DNA of 26,040 nt, taken from an uncultured Paraprevotella sp. (lineage in GTDB: Bacteria > Bacteroidota > Bacteroidia > Bacteroidales > Bacteroidaceae). The notes under the pieces are model-generated. The model was not told where the DNA came from, ran no database searches, and was given only the letters and a program-made list of their open reading frames with translations. Positions 17,069-24,282 of this stretch are shown here, one piece after another (position 1 is the first letter of the stretch; each line of letters opens with the position of its first letter). The stretch covers positions 1 to 26,040 of the forward strand of contig CAJUDC010000017.1 in assembly GCA_910584955.1 (NCBI GenBank), written 5' to 3'. The position numbers and the translations under genes are program-made.

Positions 17069-18052
17069 ATGCTTGTGATGGATGCCTTATCCCTGATTCG
17101 CAAACCCATTGAGAAGGAGCTGGAGCAGTTCCAAGGGCTTTTTGCATCTTCTTTGTCCGTCTCCAATCCGCTTTTGAAGATGGCCTTAAGCCATGTTCTC
17201 CGCCGTCGGGGAAAGATGATGCGCCCGATACTGGTGTTGTTGGCGGCCCGTTGCAACGGGACTGTCGGTGAGGCTGTGCTTCATGCGGCGGCGGCGTTGG
17301 AGATGCTTCATACGGCCAGTCTGCTGCATGACGATGTGGTGGACGAGAGCGACCGCCGGCGTGGTCAGCAGTCTGTCAATGCCTTGCTTGACAACAAGGC
17401 CGCTGTGCTGGTGGGGGATTACGTGCTTTCTGCAGCGTTGCAACATGCTGCGCTCACCGGTAGCAATCGGGTGGTGGAACTGGTGGCCTGGTTGGGCCGT
17501 ACGTTGGCCGACGGCGAGCTGCTTCAGTTGTCAAATACAGGCTCCGTAGAGATAGACGAAGCGTCTTATTTTGAAGTGATTCGTAAAAAGACGGCTTCTC
17601 TTTTCGCCGTATGCGCACAGGCCGGGGCCATTCTGGCCGGAGCTTCCGAAGAAGCCGTGGAGCAGGCCCGCAGTTACGGTGAGTGTGTGGGCATCTGTTT
17701 TCAGTTGCGTGATGATATTTTCGATTATTTTGAGACACCGGAATTGGGTAAACCTACCGGTAATGATATGAAGGAGGGCAAGCTTACTCTGCCGGTTATT
17801 TATGCTGTCAACGGTTCCGGTGCCGGAAGTATGCGTGATTTGGCTTTGAAAGTACGTTCCGGTCAGGTATCGGAACAGGAAATAGCGCAACTGGTAGATT
17901 TTACCAAGCAGAGCGGAGGCATTGATTATGCCCGTCGGGTAATGGACGAATATCGTGACCGAGCGATCCGTATGTTGCGCTCTTGTCCGTATCCCGAAGT
18001 GAGCGAGGCATTGCGCCGTTATGTAGATTTTGTGATAGACCGCTTTGCCTAA
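17069..18052 (+). CDS. Polyprenyl (octaprenyl-type) diphosphate synthase
   Basis: This trans-isoprenyl diphosphate synthase chains isopentenyl diphosphate onto an allylic primer, probably making the side chain of menaquinone. The first aspartate-rich motif is HDDVVDESDRRRG (Asp 88, 89 and 92) and the second is LRDDIFDY (Asp 215, 216 and 219). Both bind Mg-diphosphate. RRRGKMMRPILVLLAA is the conserved basic substrate-binding region, and KLTLPVIYA follows the second motif. The 327-aa length suits long-chain enzymes (IspB type), but the product length cannot be read by eye. A start at 17078 (MDALSLIRKPIEKEL) would shorten it by three residues. It converges with dinB, with only 8 bases between the stops and no clear terminator hairpin. 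Confidence 0.93.
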   Translation: MLVMDALSLIRKPIEKELEQFQGLFASSLSVSNPLLKMALSHVLRRRGKMMRPILVLLAARCNGTVGEAVLHAAAALEMLHTASLLHDDVVDESDRRRGQQSVNALLDNKAAVLVGDYVLSAALQHAALTGSNRVVELVAWLGRTLADGELLQLSNTGSVEIDEASYFEVIRKKTASLFAVCAQAGAILAGASEEAVEQARSYGECVGICFQLRDDIFDYFETPELGKPTGNDMKEGKLTLPVIYAVNGSGAGSMRDLALKVRSGQVSEQEIAQLVDFTKQSGGIDYARRVMDEYRDRAIRMLRSCPYPEVSEALRRYVDFVIDRFA

Positions 18053-18060
18053 CTTTTCTT

Positions 18061-19137
18061 TTAATCCCAGTCGGCAAAATCCAGTTTCAACTGCCCGTCG
18101 AATGAGCGTATCGGATCAACGGTTCGGCTGATACTGATGCCCAGCAGTCGGATAGGGACTTGTGCGATATGGGCTTCCTGTAGAAGGGCGTATGCCAGGC
18201 TGTGTATTTTTTCTGCCGTTGTCAGGAAGTGATTTTCGCTACGGCTACGTGTGATCTGCCTGAAGTTGGCAAATTTTATTTTCAGTGTAATGGTTCGACC
18301 GGTGAACTGTTGTTCGTCGATGCGTTCTTTCACCTCCCGGGCGATGGTTTCCAGCTCTTCGTTCAGTAGAGAGGTATCGGTGAGGTCGGTCGGGAACGTG
18401 TGTTCCGCTCCCACTGATTTACGTATGCGTATCGGTGTCACTTCGCGATGGTCTATTCCTCTTGCATTCAGATAATACCCCAGTCCGGCTTTCCCGAAAC
18501 AGGCAATCAGCGTCTCTCGGCTCAGTTGTTTCAGGTCAGCTCCTGTAAACACTCCCATTTCGTGCATTTTCCTTGCCGTCTGTTTGCCTATACCCCAGAA
18601 CTGTTCTATTTTCAGTGTCGCTATAAAGTTCTCGGCTTGTTCTTCGGTTACAACAAACAATCCGTCGGGTTTGCGGTAGTCGGATGCAACTTTCGCCAGA
18701 AATTTGTTGTAGGATATTCCGGCAGAAGCCGTTAGTCCGGTTGTTTCCCGAATACGTTCTTTTATTTCCCGTGCCAGTAAGGTGGCCGACGGCATTTGCA
18801 GATGGTTTTCGGTTACGTCCAGATACGCTTCGTCCAGCGAAAGCGGTTCTATTTTATCGGTATATTCATGGAAGATATTGCCAATCTGTCGCGACACCTC
18901 TTCATATACATCGAAACGCGGAGGGGTGAACACCAATTGCGGGCACAGCTGCAAAGCACGTTTCGACGACATGGCCGAATGCACCCCGTAACGTCGTGCT
19001 TCATAGTTGGCCGTGGCCACAACGCCCCGTTCTCCGGCATGTCCCACAGCCAGCGGTACTTGTCGGTAAGCAGGATGGTCGCGTTCTTCGATCGAAGCAT
19101 AGAAAGCGTCCATGTCGATATGTATGATCTTTCTCAT
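18061..19137 (-). CDS. dinB: DNA polymerase IV (Y-family translesion polymerase)
   Basis: Pol IV copies past DNA lesions with low fidelity. The palm has HIDMDAFYASIEERD (Asp 8) and PLSLDEAYLDVT (Asp 102, Glu 103), the metal-binding catalytic residues. ATANYEARRYGVHSAMSSKRA is the fingers region, ISYNKFLAKVASDYRKPDG follows, and FWGIGKQTARKMHEMGV is the thumb HhH segment. The little-finger domain follows. At 358 aa it is normal length. A TTG three codons upstream is in frame, but ATG-RKIIHIDMDAF is the expected start. An exact promoter box ends only 7 bases from this ATG, which suggests a very short or absent leader. No beta-clamp motif is obvious beyond the C-terminal QLKLDF. Confidence 0.96.
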   Translation of the reverse strand: MRKIIHIDMDAFYASIEERDHPAYRQVPLAVGHAGERGVVATANYEARRYGVHSAMSSKRALQLCPQLVFTPPRFDVYEEVSRQIGNIFHEYTDKIEPLSLDEAYLDVTENHLQMPSATLLAREIKERIRETTGLTASAGISYNKFLAKVASDYRKPDGLFVVTEEQAENFIATLKIEQFWGIGKQTARKMHEMGVFTGADLKQLSRETLIACFGKAGLGYYLNARGIDHREVTPIRIRKSVGAEHTFPTDLTDTSLLNEELETIAREVKERIDEQQFTGRTITLKIKFANFRQITRSRSENHFLTTAEKIHSLAYALLQEAHIAQVPIRLLGISISRTVDPIRSFDGQLKLDFADWD

Positions 19138-19143
19138 CTGCCG

Positions 19144-19175
19144 CAAATGTAGCGATAAGCTTTTGTTTTTCCAAT
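19144..19175 (-). promoter_or_regulatory. Predicted dinB promoter with both -33 and -7 elements
   Basis: On the minus strand ATTGG (19175-19171) is followed, after a spacing of 19 bases, by TACATTTG (19151-19144), an exact -7 box. This is the best-spaced Bacteroidetes-type promoter I found in the window. The expected start point falls at or next to the dinB ATG at 19137, which implies a leaderless mRNA. No SOS-type operator is evident nearby. Confidence 0.6.
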
Positions 19176-19284
19176 GGGCTTATGCTGTTTAGGCTGTTGC
19201 AGAAGAAAGATATACAGTTAAGGTTTAAGGCTGCGAAGTCTTACTTCTATATATTGTATGATTTCCCGACAAGGCTATTGGGAG

Positions 19285-20100
19285 TTAATCTTTCTGTTTG
19301 TCTTTTCTAATATGGGTCCATTTTACAACCCGTATACTTATCTCATAAAGTAGGTAAAGCGGTATGCTGACGAGTACTAATGTCATAAGGTCGGGCGGAG
19401 TGATAATGGCAGCTATCATCATGATTGCCAGTAAGGCATGTTTGCGATAGTGTGAAAGCAGGTCGGCTGTAATGAAGTTTAATTTGGCAAAGACGAAAGC
19501 GATGACAGGGAGCTGAAAAACCAGGCCCATCATCAGTGTGAGTGTGGTAAATGTAGCGATGTAACTGTCTAGTGTAATGGTGGAATGTATTCGGCTGGAT
19601 ACACTGTAAGTTCCTAAAAAACGGAAAGAAATAGGGAAAAGCACAAAATAACTCATCCACATTCCGACGATAAAAAGTAAGTAGATAATGACAACGGCCT
19701 GTACCGAGTAGCGCCGTTCGTTTTCGTACAGAGCAGGCGAAACAAAGCGGAACAGTTCGTACAATACGTAAGGTGATGCGCCCAGAAAGCCCAGACCGAC
19801 AGCCGCCGTTACGTGTGTCATAAACTGGCTCGACAGTTCGGTGGCGATAAGTTCGACGTGGTATTTTTCGAAACGGAAATCCGGCATGCCCAGTGTATGC
19901 ACGGCTCTTTCTATTTGACGGTAGGTGATAAAATCCCATTCGCTGGGTGCCAATAGCAACCTGAAGGTTTCTTCTTTGAAATAGAACACCGCTATGGCTA
20001 TACAGCCGACTACGGCCAGGATGCGGAAAAGCATTCGGCGGAACACCTCCAGATGTCCGCCGAATGTCAGAAGGTTGTTTTCATCTTTGTTGACTTCCAT
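19285..20100 (-). CDS. tatC: Twin-arginine translocase subunit TatC
   Basis: TatC is the membrane receptor for twin-arginine signal peptides. The 271-aa protein begins with the classic cytoplasmic N-terminus [19 protein letters not shown], which includes the conserved E and R of the signal-binding site. About six membrane helices follow, with [22 protein letters not shown] and [13 protein letters not shown] as family motifs. [30 protein letters not shown] is the C-terminal part with the conserved TPPD. Its start lies 20 bases inside the end of tatA, so translation is coupled. It is the last gene of the CXXX-peptide operon. The 147 bases after it, up to the dinB ATG, contain the dinB promoter and no clear terminator. 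Confidence 0.96.
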   Translation of the reverse strand: MEVNKDENNLLTFGGHLEVFRRMLFRILAVVGCIAIAVFYFKEETFRLLLAPSEWDFITYRQIERAVHTLGMPDFRFEKYHVELIATELSSQFMTHVTAAVGLGFLGASPYVLYELFRFVSPALYENERRYSVQAVVIIYLLFIVGMWMSYFVLFPISFRFLGTYSVSSRIHSTITLDSYIATFTTLTLMMGLVFQLPVIAFVFAKLNFITADLLSHYRKHALLAIMMIAAIITPPDLMTLVLVSIPLYLLYEISIRVVKWTHIRKDKQKD

Positions 20101-20356
20101 TCTTTTCTTTGTTTTTTAAGATTTCGGTCGGTGGATTTTCTGATGGTTTCAACTCCTCGCTGTTATTGTCGTTTTCTTCATCGGTGAACGAGGCATTCAC
20201 TTCGTTCATGCCTTTCTTGAATTCTTTTACGCCTTGTCCCAGTCCGCGCATCATCTCAGGAAGTTTTTTTCCACCGAACAGCAAAAGGGCCATGCCGCCG
20301 ATAAGCAGTAGTTCCGTGGTGCCAATAAACAGGGAATGAATAAGTAAAGCTGTCAT
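20081..20356 (-). CDS. tatA: Twin-arginine translocase subunit TatA/TatB type
   Basis: This is the small pore-forming Tat subunit. The 91-aa protein has an N-terminal membrane helix ([16 protein letters not shown]), the hinge [16 protein letters not shown] and an amphipathic helix [13 protein letters not shown] charged, disordered tail of about 45 residues rich in E, N and K follows. The FGGKKLPE hinge is diagnostic. There is no separate tatB here, as is usual for minimal TatA-TatC systems in Bacteroidetes. It begins 11 bases after the stop of the small CXXX-system gene, which indicates co-transcription with the peptide genes. The tail overlaps the tatC start. Confidence 0.94.
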   Translation of the reverse strand: MTALLIHSLFIGTTELLLIGGMALLLFGGKKLPEMMRGLGQGVKEFKKGMNEVNASFTDEENDNNSEELKPSENPPTEILKNKEKNGSQQR

Positions 20357-20367
20357 AGTTGCTGTGT

Positions 20368-20640
20368 TTATTTTGTTACCAGATAGATCTCACAGGTCTC
20401 GAAGTTGATCTCCCAATTGCCCTCTTCTGCGCTTTCCCATTGGTATTTGGCACCCGTCCGGTCCCACCATTGTTGGAAGCGGGTGTTGGTCTCTCCCAAA
20501 TCCTTTACCAATTTCTCATACAATTCGGTATTATCCGCCGTGAGAATCTTGGCCAGTTCATTCAGCCCGTTACGTCGTTCAAATAGCGCTTGGATTTCAT
20601 TTTTCTCTTCAGGAGTTACCTGTCCTATTTGCTTTTTCAT
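20368..20640 (-). CDS. Small CXXX-repeat peptide modification system protein
   Basis: This 90-aa, soluble, mostly helical protein has no signal peptide and a single cysteine near the C-terminus ([11 protein letters not shown]). The N-terminal half ([20 protein letters not shown]) looks like a helical hairpin. [12 protein letters not shown] in the second half is aromatic and conserved-looking. I recognise it as the small family that public databases name CXXX repeat peptide modification system protein, and the neighbours fit that. Its biochemical role is not known to me. It might be a precursor-binding or scaffold protein, by analogy with recognition elements in other peptide-modifying systems. 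It starts 22 bases after the maturase stop and ends 11 bases before tatA. Confidence 0.75.
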   Translation of the reverse strand: MKKQIGQVTPEEKNEIQALFERRNGLNELAKILTADNTELYEKLVKDLGETNTRFQQWWDRTGAKYQWESAEEGNWEINFETCEIYLVTK

Positions 20641-20662
20641 GATAGTATGTTATTATGCGGTT

Positions 20663-21634
20663 TTACCATTCCTCCCGGACTTCGAACGGGTCCAGGTAAG
20701 CTATTTCTTTTATTTCTTTCTGTTGCGGTAGAAATTCTCCATGCTTGCGAATGTCCTGCAAAAGCAACCGCGAAGCATTTCGTTCCAAATGGGCCGTCAC
20801 ACATTGCTCGTGGCTGGGTGTGTTTACCTCGAGTGTCGTGCGGCGGTTCAGCCAGACGCATCGTTTACATTGGTAAGCATCGCAGCGACGACACAGTGGA
20901 GCGTGATCCAATTGGTATAATTGCGGATTTTTTATATCCAAACCGTTTGTCGGATCGCCTACGTTGTCTGCCTCATTCTCCAAATAGAAGGCCGGACAAA
21001 TGTAGAATTTACCGTTAGGTGCCAGTGTCAGACTTTTCCATCCGGCATCGCAATTGTTCATGCCTGTCAGCATCATGCGGTCGGTCAGCAGATTCAATTG
21101 CGGGTTACGGCCTTCTGCGTAAAGTCGCTCTACGCCTTTGGAAAGCGTATCCAGTGTTGTACGGTACGTTTCGAAGTCCGGTTCCGTAAAGTGTGTTACA
21201 TCGGTTGGTACGACATTCAGGCGTGCCACGTGGAACAGTGCATTTATCAATTCACTATGTCGAGTAAAAAAGTCCGTTCGACAGGTTCGCAGTACGTAGG
21301 CTGTGGTGTCGGATCTTTCCGGCATGGTTCTTGGCAGTTGGACCAGTTCGTTCCAGCCGTTCAGAACCACAACATCGGCTTCTTTTTTCATTTGTGTCGA
21401 TGCGGTGGCTGGTACAATCAGGCCATGGTCAATGCTTTCAATGGCCTCTTGGTAGGATTTCGGTAACTCATAATCAGGATAAACGAATTGAATCGTTAAG
21501 TTCTCTTTCATAGCAAAGAGAATGCCTGCCTGTAAATCAGCCAGTGGTATGAGCTTTCGTTCGGTCCGTGTGTTCTCGTAATGACAATAGGAGGTGCTCG
21601 TATCGTCTAATAGAATGACTAAGTATTGTATCAT
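20663..21634 (-). CDS. CXXX-repeat peptide maturase: SPASM-like protein without the radical SAM cysteines
   Basis: The 323-aa protein begins MIQYLVILLDDTSTSYCHY. The C-terminal third carries a SPASM/twitch-like cysteine set. C195 is followed by NGKFYIC with C213 (a G-x4-C motif), then C248-x2-C251-x4-C256-x2-C259, and C278. There is no CX3CX2C anywhere in the first 150 residues (only C17 and C118 occur there), so it should not bind the radical SAM cluster or cleave SAM. I recognise it as the family named CXXX repeat peptide maturase. It lies three bases after the radical SAM gene, so a partner role in one complex is likely. It probably holds auxiliary Fe-S clusters through these cysteines. 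The function is inferred, not demonstrated. Confidence 0.8.
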   Translation of the reverse strand: MIQYLVILLDDTSTSYCHYENTRTERKLIPLADLQAGILFAMKENLTIQFVYPDYELPKSYQEAIESIDHGLIVPATASTQMKKEADVVVLNGWNELVQLPRTMPERSDTTAYVLRTCRTDFFTRHSELINALFHVARLNVVPTDVTHFTEPDFETYRTTLDTLSKGVERLYAEGRNPQLNLLTDRMMLTGMNNCDAGWKSLTLAPNGKFYICPAFYLENEADNVGDPTNGLDIKNPQLYQLDHAPLCRRCDAYQCKRCVWLNRRTTLEVNTPSHEQCVTAHLERNASRLLLQDIRKHGEFLPQQKEIKEIAYLDPFEVREEW

Positions 21635-21637
21635 CGT

Positions 21638-22852
21638 TCAGCAGGTTACATGAGTGATTGGGGACGCAGGATTTTCGTTCTTGGCGTGCCGGTTCTCCAG
21701 TTCCAGTTTGCGGAATAGCTTATTCCAATAGTAGTTGTTGGCGCGTACCCGTGCTTTGTGCATTTGGCAGATGGCGGTGGAACGCTGGTAAATAGTGGGT
21801 GTGTCGGCTGCATCGTAATTCTCGCCCTGGCACCAGGCGCAGCCCTCTGCCACCTCGCAGTCTATACATTCCTGTGTCGACTGGGTGCAGCGGTCGAGAG
21901 TGAGGAACGGGCGTAGCTTGTTCTTGTCTATACCGTCGTGTATGTTACCGATTATCCATGCTTTTTTATCGCGCAGGGAATACTGTGCGAATCGTGTGCA
22001 GGGGTAGAAGTTGCCCGCCGCATCGACAGCCAGCATGCGTCCGGCACCGCACCAGTTCTGGTTTTGCAGTTTGCAGTCCAGCGGTTTGCCCATGTGTTCC
22101 GAAAAAAACGAGCAGGCGTAATCTTGATAGTACCCGCCGTCGATAATGGCGTCGGCAAGTTGCATGAGTTGTTCTTCAAAGAGTTTGTCATCCCCTTCGA
22201 CCCATACGTTCTCGAACACGCAGTTGATATTTACTTCGTGGATGCCGAGTGAATAAAGGTGCAACACACTTTCTTTGATGTAAGGGATGTCGGCGCTGCT
22301 GATGGTCACTTTCGTACCGGCTCCCGGAAATTGTTCCAGCCACAACGGGATGTTGCGTACAACGTCCTTATAAGAACCGCGTTCGCTTATCTTGTATACG
22401 CGGTTCAGGTCATGCTTTATTTCCGTTCCGTCGATGGTGATTCCTATGCTTAAATGCTCCCGGTTCTTCTGGATGAACCGTTGCACCTTTTCTTCGTGAT
22501 AATTGATGCCGTTTGTGGAAAAGCTGAAGCGATAGGAGTTGAACCAATGATGATTTCGTCGGAACATCTCCACTTTGATATAGTCGCAAATCCGGTCGAT
22601 GAGGTCAATCTCCAGAAACGGCTCTCCTCCGATAAAATCCCATATTACAGATTCCTCCCGAAAGTCATCTTCATGATCCAATATATAGTCAATAGCCTGT
22701 TTGGCTATCTCCCAAGGCATCCGTTCTTTGGTGTTTTTCCCTACGAGATAGCAATATTTACAGGCTAGCTGGCAGTCCTTAGTAACGATGAAAGTGATGT
22801 TCTTAGCTACGCTGGACTGCCAATCTTTTTTTATGTTTCTTGTAACGCCCAT
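21638..22852 (-). CDS. Radical SAM/SPASM peptide maturase of the CXXX-repeat system
   Basis: This 404-aa radical SAM enzyme has its 4Fe-4S motif in FIVTKDCQLACKYCYL (C27, C31, C34). The SAM-binding GGEP is at residues 75-78 and the strand FSFSTNGI follows. A C-terminal SPASM domain shows C268, then NFYPC with C285, then C322, C329-x2-C332-x5-C338-x2-C341 and C362, enough for two auxiliary clusters. SPASM enzymes commonly modify ribosomal peptides, for example by Cys thioether cross-links. The obvious substrate is the CXXX precursor directly upstream: its TAA stop and this ATG overlap as TAATG, which implies coupled translation. The protein ends in a cysteine (THVTC). The chemistry is inferred from family membership. 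Confidence 0.9.
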   Translation of the reverse strand: MGVTRNIKKDWQSSVAKNITFIVTKDCQLACKYCYLVGKNTKERMPWEIAKQAIDYILDHEDDFREESVIWDFIGGEPFLEIDLIDRICDYIKVEMFRRNHHWFNSYRFSFSTNGINYHEEKVQRFIQKNREHLSIGITIDGTEIKHDLNRVYKISERGSYKDVVRNIPLWLEQFPGAGTKVTISSADIPYIKESVLHLYSLGIHEVNINCVFENVWVEGDDKLFEEQLMQLADAIIDGGYYQDYACSFFSEHMGKPLDCKLQNQNWCGAGRMLAVDAAGNFYPCTRFAQYSLRDKKAWIIGNIHDGIDKNKLRPFLTLDRCTQSTQECIDCEVAEGCAWCQGENYDAADTPTIYQRSTAICQMHKARVRANNYYWNKLFRKLELENRHAKNENPASPITHVTC

Positions 22853-23193
22853 TAGATGTACTTTGATTTACCTGTACATAATCCATAACAAGAAGAACCG
22901 CAACTGGTAGAACAACCACCTCCACACCTTCCTTGACAACCTGTACCACATGTAATACTACAGTTCGAGGTGCAACCTCCTTTACAGCCTGTACCGCATA
23001 AAATGCCGCAGCTTGATGAGCAATTCCCTTTGCATGTAGTAGGAGTTTCTATTTCTGGTATATCTATCTCACAAGATGTAAGAAGGTTGGGAAATATAGT
23101 GATAGCAATGGTAGGAAGTATAATTCCTGCAGTTTTCTTAAAAAATCTTCTTCTATTAATAATCTCTTCGTTATTATTTTTCTTTGTATCCAT
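22852..23193 (-). CDS. CXXX-repeat radical SAM target peptide precursor with Tat motif and lipobox
   Basis: This is the 113-aa precursor of a modified peptide. The leader has NRRRFFKK around residues 13-20, a good twin-arginine motif. A hydrophobic stretch (IILPTIAITIFPN) and the lipobox LTSC follow, with the predicted acylated cysteine at residue 41. A short acidic linker (EIDIPEIETPTT) precedes fourteen consecutive CXXX units with Cys at 54, 58, 62 and so on to 106. Gly, Ser and Thr dominate between the cysteines, and the tail is SKYI. I chose the ATG at 23193 over an in-frame TTG two codons upstream. The stop overlaps the radical SAM start. It matches the family named CXXX repeat radical SAM target protein. 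The DNA is more AT-rich than the core genes. Confidence 0.9.
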   Translation of the reverse strand: MDTKKNNNEEIINRRRFFKKTAGIILPTIAITIFPNLLTSCEIDIPEIETPTTCKGNCSSSCGILCGTGCKGGCTSNCSITCGTGCQGRCGGGCSTSCGSSCYGLCTGKSKYI

Positions 23194-23215
23194 AGCCAAT
23201 TCTTTTTAGGAGTTA

Positions 23216-23770
23216 TTAAAATGTGATGCCAATAGTGGCATAAAATGTATTTTGCTTTTTTGCAAGATGTTGTAGACCTGTATTTAGTGTGAGTTTTCGG
23301 TATTGAAGTCCTGGGCCAAATTGGCAAAAGAAATTCGTGGCATCTCCTTTTACTTTAAAATTAGTATATGCACCTAATCCTAAATCAAGGAATACTTTAA
23401 ATTTTTTATTAATAGGATAGAAACCACGGAGGTCTACGTAGGAATCAAGTGCCCAACGTAAGTCTCCGCCTTTGTAATAATGAGTATACATTACTCCATC
23501 AACACCAATACCAATTTGAGCGTATTCATTAAGTTTTACACCTTGAATTGTACCTAACAAAGTTCTACCAATATATAGGTTTGCTCCATCTATGTGATGG
23601 GATGTACCATAACCTGCACGGAATTCACCATAATAATGAGGGGACCATTCCCATAATTCATCTGCATAAGATGAAATAGGAATTAAAAGTAATAATGACA
23701 GTAAGCAATACTTTGCATTTTGTAGGGACTTATACACGAAGCCAGCCCTTAATTTTTTAATATTCTTCAT
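23216..23770 (-). CDS. Predicted outer-membrane beta-barrel protein at the head of the CXXX operon
   Basis: From the ATG at 23770 this is 184 aa. A long basic N-terminus and a hydrophobic core (YCLLSLLLLIPISSYA) form a Sec signal peptide, with likely cleavage before DELWEW. The mature part alternates polar and aromatic residues in strand-like blocks (YYGEFRAGYGTSHH, AQIGIGVDGVMYTHYY, LRWALDSYVDLRGFYP, FKVFLDLGLGAYTNF) and ends TFYATIGITF. The terminal Phe is typical of barrel proteins. About eight strands are plausible. I recognise no specific family. Another in-frame ATG at 23815 would add 15 residues that do not look like part of a signal peptide. It ends 22 bases before the peptide ATG, so it is probably part of that operon. 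The coding DNA is AT-rich. Confidence 0.7.
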   Translation of the reverse strand: MKNIKKLRAGFVYKSLQNAKYCLLSLLLLIPISSYADELWEWSPHYYGEFRAGYGTSHHIDGANLYIGRTLLGTIQGVKLNEYAQIGIGVDGVMYTHYYKGGDLRWALDSYVDLRGFYPINKKFKVFLDLGLGAYTNFKVKGDATNFFCQFGPGLQYRKLTLNTGLQHLAKKQNTFYATIGITF

Positions 23771-23839
23771 ATTTTTGAAGATTGTGCCTATTGACCTCCC
23801 AGCGTTGGCGTACATAAAAAGTTGTTGATTTGACTATAC

Positions 23840-23934
23840 AAAAAAAGCGTGGAGATCCGTACCTGTTACTCGTCCCACGTCTTGAGGCTCTCGCATTGCC
23901 CGATACAGTTGAACGAGCAACGCGAAACCCACGC
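23840..23934 (-). terminator. Structured element ending in a terminator-like hairpin and T-run, upstream of the CXXX operon
   Basis: On the minus strand GCGTGG (23934-23929) pairs with CCACGC (23852-23847), followed at once by seven T residues (23846-23840). The 76 bases between contain another helix, TCGCGTTGC with GCAATGCGA (23925-23917 with 23899-23891), nine pairs including one G-U. It lies 70 bases before the first ATG of the operon on the same strand. It could be an attenuator in the operon leader or the end of an unrelated upstream transcript. Confidence 0.5.
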
Positions 23935-24282
23935 CGATGATTTTATATATTTCACCCTATACCCATACGCGCATACCTTGTATTCAGGTATGAATATGGA
24001 AATAAAGATGCCTATAAAAACATCCCATGAGCATCTATCGTTGCTATGTTCATGACTGTATCAAGAATTTGCGAGATTCCAAGACGTCAAGAACAAGCGC
24101 TTGATAAACGCTTTTCTAATATAGCGATTCTTTTTCCCTCCACATCCGCCGAAAGAATGTTCCTCCCTTGTGATACAGGAGATAAATGCTGACGGCTTCG
24201 GCGCAGGTGCCCCTTTCGCGTGTTCGGAGATTTACCGCTCCCGGTTCATCATGCGGACAAAAGAGACATTAAGAATCAATGG

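Noticed and set aside
22861..23034. CRISPR-like array in the repeated cysteine codons
   Set aside because: The repeats are in-frame coding units with variable bases and no constant repeat plus unique spacer pattern. No cas genes are present.
22852..23199. Metallothionein or ferredoxin as identity of the cysteine-rich protein, and a TTG start at 23199
   Set aside because: The strict four-residue cysteine spacing, RR leader, lipobox and adjacent radical SAM genes fit a modified-peptide precursor better. The TTG is two codons upstream of a good ATG.
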